A model generated the notes under the pieces. It was given only the letters and a program-made list of their open reading frames with translations, ran no database searches and was not told the DNA's origin. From positions 1 through 64,000 of the forward strand of contig JARRBR010000002.1 of the NCBI GenBank assembly GCA_029982755.1: a stretch of DNA of 64,000 nucleotides, given 5' to 3'. The position numbers and the translations under genes are program-made. How positions within the stretch are numbered: position 1 is the stretch's first letter; every line of letters starts with the position of its first letter. This document shows, piece by piece, positions 59,067 to 64,000 of this stretch. This DNA is from Rhodocyclaceae bacterium (GTDB lineage: Bacteria > Pseudomonadota > Gammaproteobacteria > Burkholderiales > Rhodocyclaceae).

Positions 59067-60032
59067 CTACAGCCACCTCGCCTTGCGGAATCGCCACCAC
59101 AGGAAGGCGCTGGCGCCGACGATGACGCCGAGCCCGGCGAAATAGCCGTATTCCCATTCCAGTTCGGGCATGTGGCTGAAGTTCATCCCCCAGATGCCGG
59201 CGAAGGCGGTGGCGACGGCGAAGATGCCGGCCCAGGCCGCCAGGCGTTTGCTGACCTCGGTCTGGTCGATGGTGACCAGCGAGATGTTGACCTGGATCGC
59301 CGTACCGATGGTGTCGCGGATGCTGTCGAGCGAGGCGTTGATGCGGGTCAGGTGGTCGTAGACGTCGCGGAAGTAGTGCCGGCTCTTGGCGCAGACCTCG
59401 GGCACGCGCCCGCTGTGCAGCTTGCCGGCGGCTTCCATCAGCGGCAGCACGGCGTGCTTGAGGAGGGTGACCTTGCGCTTGAGGCGGTACAGGCGGCGCA
59501 TGTTCGAATTGCCCGCGCCCTTGGTGAAGATGCGCTCCTCGAGCGCCTCGACCTCGTTCTCCAGCTTCTCGATGAGCGGGAAGTAGCGGTCCACCACCGC
59601 GTCCATCAGCGCGTAGAGTACGAAGCCGGCGCCCTTGGCGAGCATCTTCGGCTCGCGTTCGCAGCGCGCACGCACGCCGAGGAAGTCGCGCGCGCTGTTG
59701 TTGCGCACCGACAGGATGTAGTTGGCGCCGACGAAGACGTGCACCTCGCCGACCTCGAGCTTGCCTTCGCGCTCCTCGACCAGGTGCATGACCACGAAGA
59801 GTTCGTCGTCGTATTCCTCGACCTTGGGGCGCTGATGGCCGTGGTTGGCGTCCTCGACGGCGAGCTCGTGCAGGCCGAACTCTTCCTTCATCACCGCCAG
59901 CTCGTCCGGCGTGGCGTCCTTGAGCGCGACCCAGACGAAGGTGTCGGGCTGCTGCAGGTAGTCGCTGATGTCCTCGACCGGGATGTCGGCGAGCTTGCGG
60001 CCGTGCTGGTAGGCGGTGCAGTTGATGAGCAT
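59067..60032 (-). CDS. corA: magnesium/cobalt transporter CorA
   Basis: C-terminal IWGMNFSHMPELEWEYGYFAGLGVIVGASAFLWWRFRKARWL (GMN motif). Confidence 0.95.
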   Translation of the reverse strand: MLINCTAYQHGRKLADIPVEDISDYLQQPDTFVWVALKDATPDELAVMKEEFGLHELAVEDANHGHQRPKVEEYDDELFVVMHLVEEREGKLEVGEVHVFVGANYILSVRNNSARDFLGVRARCEREPKMLAKGAGFVLYALMDAVVDRYFPLIEKLENEVEALEERIFTKGAGNSNMRRLYRLKRKVTLLKHAVLPLMEAAGKLHSGRVPEVCAKSRHYFRDVYDHLTRINASLDSIRDTIGTAIQVNISLVTIDQTEVSKRLAAWAGIFAVATAFAGIWGMNFSHMPELEWEYGYFAGLGVIVGASAFLWWRFRKARWL

Positions 60033-60047
60033 CGCGGTCCTTCCTCG

Positions 60048-63000
60048 TCAGGCCTTCACCGCGTCGAGCAGGTCCTTCACCGCCTTCACCCGCTCCTTCA
60101 GGTTGGGCAGGCTGGCGCGGCGCACCAGCTTCTCGGGCCCGGCCATCTTGGTGCTGCGGTCCTTCTGGATCAGGAAGATGACCTTGACCGGGTCGATCGG
60201 CGCGTCCTTGGCGAACTGCACGCTGATCTGCGCATCGGACGCGTCCAGCTTGTTGACCCCGTAGTCCTTCACCAGCATGCGCAGGCGGTGAGTCTCGATC
60301 AGCGCGGCGGTCTGCGGCGGGAGCTCGCCGAAGCGGTCGATCAGTTCTTCCTGCAGCGCGCGCAAGTCTTCCTCCGTGTCGCAGTTGGCCAGGCGCTTGT
60401 ACAGCGTTAGGCGCTCCTGCACGTCGGGGCAATAGTCGGTGGGCAGCAGCGCTGGGGTGTGCAGGTTGATCTCGGACACCACCTCCAGCGGTTGCGACAG
60501 GTCGGGCTCCTTGCCGGCCTGCAGGTCCTTGACCGCGCGCTTCAACATCTCGGTGTACAGGCTGAAACCGACCTGCTGGATCTCGCCCGACTGGTTCTCG
60601 CCCAGCACCTCGCCGGCGCCGCGAATCTCGAGGTCGTGCATCGCCAGGTAGAAGCCGGAGCCGAGGTCTTCCATCATCGCAATGGCTTCGAGCCTTTTCT
60701 GCGCCTGCGCGGTGGGTTTGGCGCCGGGCATGGTCAGCAGGTAGGCATAGGCCTGGTGGTGGCTGCGGCCGACGCGGCCGCGCAGCTGGTGCAGCTGGGC
60801 CAGGCCGAAGCGGTCGGCGCGGTTGATGATGATGGTGTTGGCGGTGGGGATGTTGATGCCGGTCTCGATGATCGTGGTGCACAGCAGCAGGTTGGCGCGC
60901 TGCTGGGTGAAGTCGCGCATCACACGCTCGAGCTCGCGTTCGGGCAACTGGCCGTGGCCGACCACGATGCGCGCCTCGGGCAGCAGCTCCTCGAGGTCGT
61001 TCTTCATGTTGTCGATGGTGTCGACCTCGTTGTGCAGGAAGTACACCTGGCCGCCGCGCTTGAATTCGCGCAGCACCGCCTCGCGGATCACGCCGCGGCT
61101 GGAGGGCTGCACGAAGGTCTTGATCGACAGACGCTTTTGCGGCGGCGTGGCGATGACCGAGAACTCGCGCAGACCCTCCATCGCCAGGCCCAGAGTGCGC
61201 GGGATCGGGGTGGCGGTGAGGGTGAGGATGTCGACCTCGGAGCGCAGCTGCTTCAAGGCCTCCTTCTGGCGGACGCCGAAGCGGTGCTCCTCGTCGATGA
61301 TCACCAGGCCGAGGCGCTTGAAGACCACATCCTTCTGCAGCAGGCGGTGGGTGCCGATGATGATGTCGACCTTGCCTTCGGACAGCAGCTGCAGCGCCTC
61401 GGCCTGTTCCTTGGCCGACTTGAAGCGCGACAGCTCGGCGATCTTGATCGGCCAGTCGGTGAAGCGATCGGCGAAGGTCTGGTAGTGCTGTTCGGCGAGC
61501 AGCGTGGTCGGGCACAGCACCACCACCTGCTTGCCGTCGGCCACGGCGATGAAGGCGGCGCGCAGCGCGACCTCGGTCTTGCCGAAGCCGACGTCGCCGC
61601 ACACCAGGCGGTCCATCGGCCGGCCGGACTTCATGTCGCCGACGACCGCATCGATGGCGGCCTGCTGGTCGGGCGTGGTCTCGAAGCCGAAACCCTCGGC
61701 AAAGGCCTCCAGATCGTGCTGCTTGAAGTCGAAACGGTGGCCGGGGCGGGCGGCGCGCTGGGCGTAGAGCGCGAGCAGCTCGGCGGCGGTGTCGCGCACC
61801 TGCATCGCGGCCTTCTTCTTGGCCTTCTCCCACTGGCCGGAGCCCAGGCGGTGGAGGTCGACCGCTTCCGGGTCGGCCCCGGCGTAGCGGGTGATCACGT
61901 GCAGCTGCGACACCGGCACGTAGAGCTTGTCGCCGCCGTTGTATTCCAGGTGCAGGAACTCGGTGTCGCCTTCGCCGAGGTTCATGTGGATGAGGCCGAG
62001 GTAGCGGCCGATGCCGTGCGACACATGCACCACCGGATCGCCGATCTTCAGTTCCGAGAGGTCGCGCAGCCAGCCTTCCATGGTGGCCGCCTTGCGCGCG
62101 TCGCGGCGGGCGCGGGTGCGGGCGGTGGCGGCGTAGAGCTCGGTCTCGGTGAGCACCGCGAGCTTCGCCGCGGGCAGCACGAAGCCGCGCGCGAGCGGGG
62201 CGACGCCGAGCGCCAGGCGGGCGTCGGAGTCGAGGAAGGCGCCGAAGTCGGCGCTGGCCTCGGGGCGGACGTCGTATTCGGCGAAGAACTCGGCCATCGT
62301 TTCGCGCCGGCCGGGCGAGTCCGACAGCAGCAGCACGCGGCCGTCGAAGCCCGCGAGGAAGGCCTTCAGCTTGTGCAGCGGGTCGCTTGCCTTGCGCTCG
62401 ACCGCGACCTCGGGCGGCGGCAGGGCGAGCGCATCCGCCATGTCGGCGGCGGCTTCGGCGCCCGCTTCTGCTCCAATGGCGAGGCGCGGCAGGTTCTTCA
62501 GCGCGATGAAGAAGGCCTCGTCGGTCAGGAAGAGCTGCTCGGGCGGGAGCACCGGCCGGCTGCGGTCGCCCTTCAGCAGGTCGTAGCGCGAACGGGTGTC
62601 CTTCCAGAACTCGGCGATCGCGGCAGGGACGTCGCGGTGCAGCAGCACCGCGGTGTCGGCGGGCAGGTAGTCGAGCAGGGTCGCGGTGTCGTCGAAGAAC
62701 AGTGGCAGGTAGTACTCGATGCCGGCCGGGGCGATGCCGTTGGAGACGTCCTTGTAGATCGAGGCGCGCGTCGGGTCGCCCTCGAAGGTCTCGCGGAAGC
62801 GGCTGCGAAAGCGCGTGCGCCCCTTGTCGTCGAGCGGGAACTCGCGCGCCGGCAGCAGGCGGATCTCCTTGGTCGGATACACCGTGCGCTGGGTGTCGGG
62901 GTCGAAGGTCTTGATGCTCTCGACCTCGTCGTCGAAGAGGTCGATGCGGAAGGGCAGCGGCGAGCCCATCGGGAACAGGTCCACCAGCCCGCCGCGCACC

Positions 63001-63509
63001 GAGAATTCGCCCGGGCTCACCACCTGGGTCACGTGCGCGTAGCCGGCGAGCGCCATCTGCGCCTTGAACTGCTCGACATCGAGCTTCTCGCCCTGCTTGA
63101 GGAAGAAGGTGTAGGCGGCGAGATAGCTCGGCGGCGCCATGCGGTAGAGCGCCGTCGAGGCCGGCACCAGCACGAGGTCGGTCTCGCCGCGTGAGATCGC
63201 ATAGAGCGTCGACAGGCGCTCGGAGATCAGGTCCTGGTGGGGCGAGAAGCTGTCGTAGGGCAGGGTCTCCCAGTCGGGCAGCAGGTGCGCGCGCAGCCCG
63301 GGCGCGACCCAGGCGATCTCCTCCTGCAGGCGCTGGGCGTCGAGCGGGTTGGCGGTGATCACCACCAGCATGCGGCCGCGGCTGGCGAGCTGGCTGATGG
63401 CGAGCGCGTCGGCCGAGCCGGCGAGGGGGTCGAGATCGAGGCGGGCACCGGGCTTGGGCAGCTTCTGGAGCGCGAGCCGGGCGAGTAGCGAATCGAGGGA
63501 AGTGGGCAT
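60048..63509 (-). CDS. mfd: transcription-repair coupling factor Mfd
   Basis: DRLVCGDVGFGKTEVALRAAFIA, DEEHRFGVRQKE, TATPIPRTLGLAMEGLREFSVIATPP. Confidence 0.98.
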   Translation of the reverse strand: MPTSLDSLLARLALQKLPKPGARLDLDPLAGSADALAISQLASRGRMLVVITANPLDAQRLQEEIAWVAPGLRAHLLPDWETLPYDSFSPHQDLISERLSTLYAISRGETDLVLVPASTALYRMAPPSYLAAYTFFLKQGEKLDVEQFKAQMALAGYAHVTQVVSPGEFSVRGGLVDLFPMGSPLPFRIDLFDDEVESIKTFDPDTQRTVYPTKEIRLLPAREFPLDDKGRTRFRSRFRETFEGDPTRASIYKDVSNGIAPAGIEYYLPLFFDDTATLLDYLPADTAVLLHRDVPAAIAEFWKDTRSRYDLLKGDRSRPVLPPEQLFLTDEAFFIALKNLPRLAIGAEAGAEAAADMADALALPPPEVAVERKASDPLHKLKAFLAGFDGRVLLLSDSPGRRETMAEFFAEYDVRPEASADFGAFLDSDARLALGVAPLARGFVLPAAKLAVLTETELYAATARTRARRDARKAATMEGWLRDLSELKIGDPVVHVSHGIGRYLGLIHMNLGEGDTEFLHLEYNGGDKLYVPVSQLHVITRYAGADPEAVDLHRLGSGQWEKAKKKAAMQVRDTAAELLALYAQRAARPGHRFDFKQHDLEAFAEGFGFETTPDQQAAIDAVVGDMKSGRPMDRLVCGDVGFGKTEVALRAAFIAVADGKQVVVLCPTTLLAEQHYQTFADRFTDWPIKIAELSRFKSAKEQAEALQLLSEGKVDIIIGTHRLLQKDVVFKRLGLVIIDEEHRFGVRQKEALKQLRSEVDILTLTATPIPRTLGLAMEGLREFSVIATPPQKRLSIKTFVQPSSRGVIREAVLREFKRGGQVYFLHNEVDTIDNMKNDLEELLPEARIVVGHGQLPERELERVMRDFTQQRANLLLCTTIIETGINIPTANTIIINRADRFGLAQLHQLRGRVGRSHHQAYAYLLTMPGAKPTAQAQKRLEAIAMMEDLGSGFYLAMHDLEIRGAGEVLGENQSGEIQQVGFSLYTEMLKRAVKDLQAGKEPDLSQPLEVVSEINLHTPALLPTDYCPDVQERLTLYKRLANCDTEEDLRALQEELIDRFGELPPQTAALIETHRLRMLVKDYGVNKLDASDAQISVQFAKDAPIDPVKVIFLIQKDRSTKMAGPEKLVRRASLPNLKERVKAVKDLLDAVKA

Positions 63510-63713
63510 GGGGCGGGAGGAAAGCACGGCGGGACAGGGGCGACAGGCGCGCATGTCCGGCATTCGAAGGCCTCAATTATAGGAGAGCGGCTGGCCGCTC
63601 ATGCGGGCTTGTTTCGTCCGGCAGCGTTGACGTTAACGTCACATCGATCCACCATTCGACGCCCCACTTCGGCCGGCTGCCGCCGCAGCCGGCCCCGACA
63701 GAAAGGTTCGAAC

Positions 63714-64000
63714 ATGACGACATCCCTCCAGTCCGCAGTCGATGAGGTCATCACCGGCCGCTACTCTTGCCGCGCCTTCCTGCCGCAACCGGTGGCGCGG
63801 GAAACGGTCGCCGAGATCCTGTCGGTGGCCGCGCGCGCGCCCTCGGGCACCAACATCCAGCCCTGGAAAGCCTGGGTATTGAGCGGCGACACCAGGGCCC
63901 GGGTCAGCGAGCGCCTGCTCGCTGCCTTCGACGATCCGGAGGAGGCGGCGACGCACTCGGACCCGTACCAGTACTACCCGAAACAGTGGGTTTCGCCCTA
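63714..64000 (+). CDS. nitroreductase-family protein (truncated by window end)
   Basis: VDEVITGRYSCRAFLPQPVARETVAEILSVAARAPSGTNIQPWKAWVLSG. Confidence 0.92.
   Translation, partial: MTTSLQSAVDEVITGRYSCRAFLPQPVARETVAEILSVAARAPSGTNIQPWKAWVLSGDTRARVSERLLAAFDDPEEAATHSDPYQYYPKQWVSP

Noticed and set aside
60459-63194. 911-aa plus-strand ORF
   Set aside because: Antisense shadow of mfd.
59014-63576. 1520-aa minus-strand ORF
   Set aside because: Out-of-frame overlap of mfd and corA; Arg/Pro/Ala-rich translation, true genes are in other frames.

Overview
High-GC proteobacterial chromosome segment; gene content looks betaproteobacterial (possibly Rhodocyclaceae/Thauera-Azoarcus-like, an inference only). 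Housekeeping genes include tRNA-Cys, tRNA-Gly, minCDE, hslO-like, tex, selU/selD, tesA, serB, a DAHP synthase, tag, corA and mfd. There is a dense two-component/HD-GYP signalling block (13.9-23.3 kb) and an arsenic-resistance region (43.2-54.0 kb: GAPDH-arsJ-arsR-arsC-ACR3-arsC-arsH, a sigma factor, a P-type ATPase, an ArsP-like permease and a thioredoxin-like protein). The standout is a ~10.07 kb integrated element at 3011-13088. It sits in the anticodon loop of a tRNA-Leu(UAA) gene and splits it: 5' half at 2981-3019, 3' half at 13080-13132, sharing a 9-bp core gacttaaaa. It does not rebuild the host gene at either junction. Instead it carries a complete, diverged tRNA-Leu(UAA) on the opposite strand at 12821-12904. 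The cargo resembles a phage satellite: tyrosine integrase, RadC-like protein, small DNA-binding protein, P-loop replication-type ATPase, candidate iterons, a Nu1-like small terminase and a lone HK97-like major capsid protein, with no recognisable large terminase, portal or tail genes. It also has an M41-like HEAGH protein and an unusual noncoding array of six short dyads between the last CDS and the rescue tRNA. All calls were made by reading sequence and translations; no database search was run.
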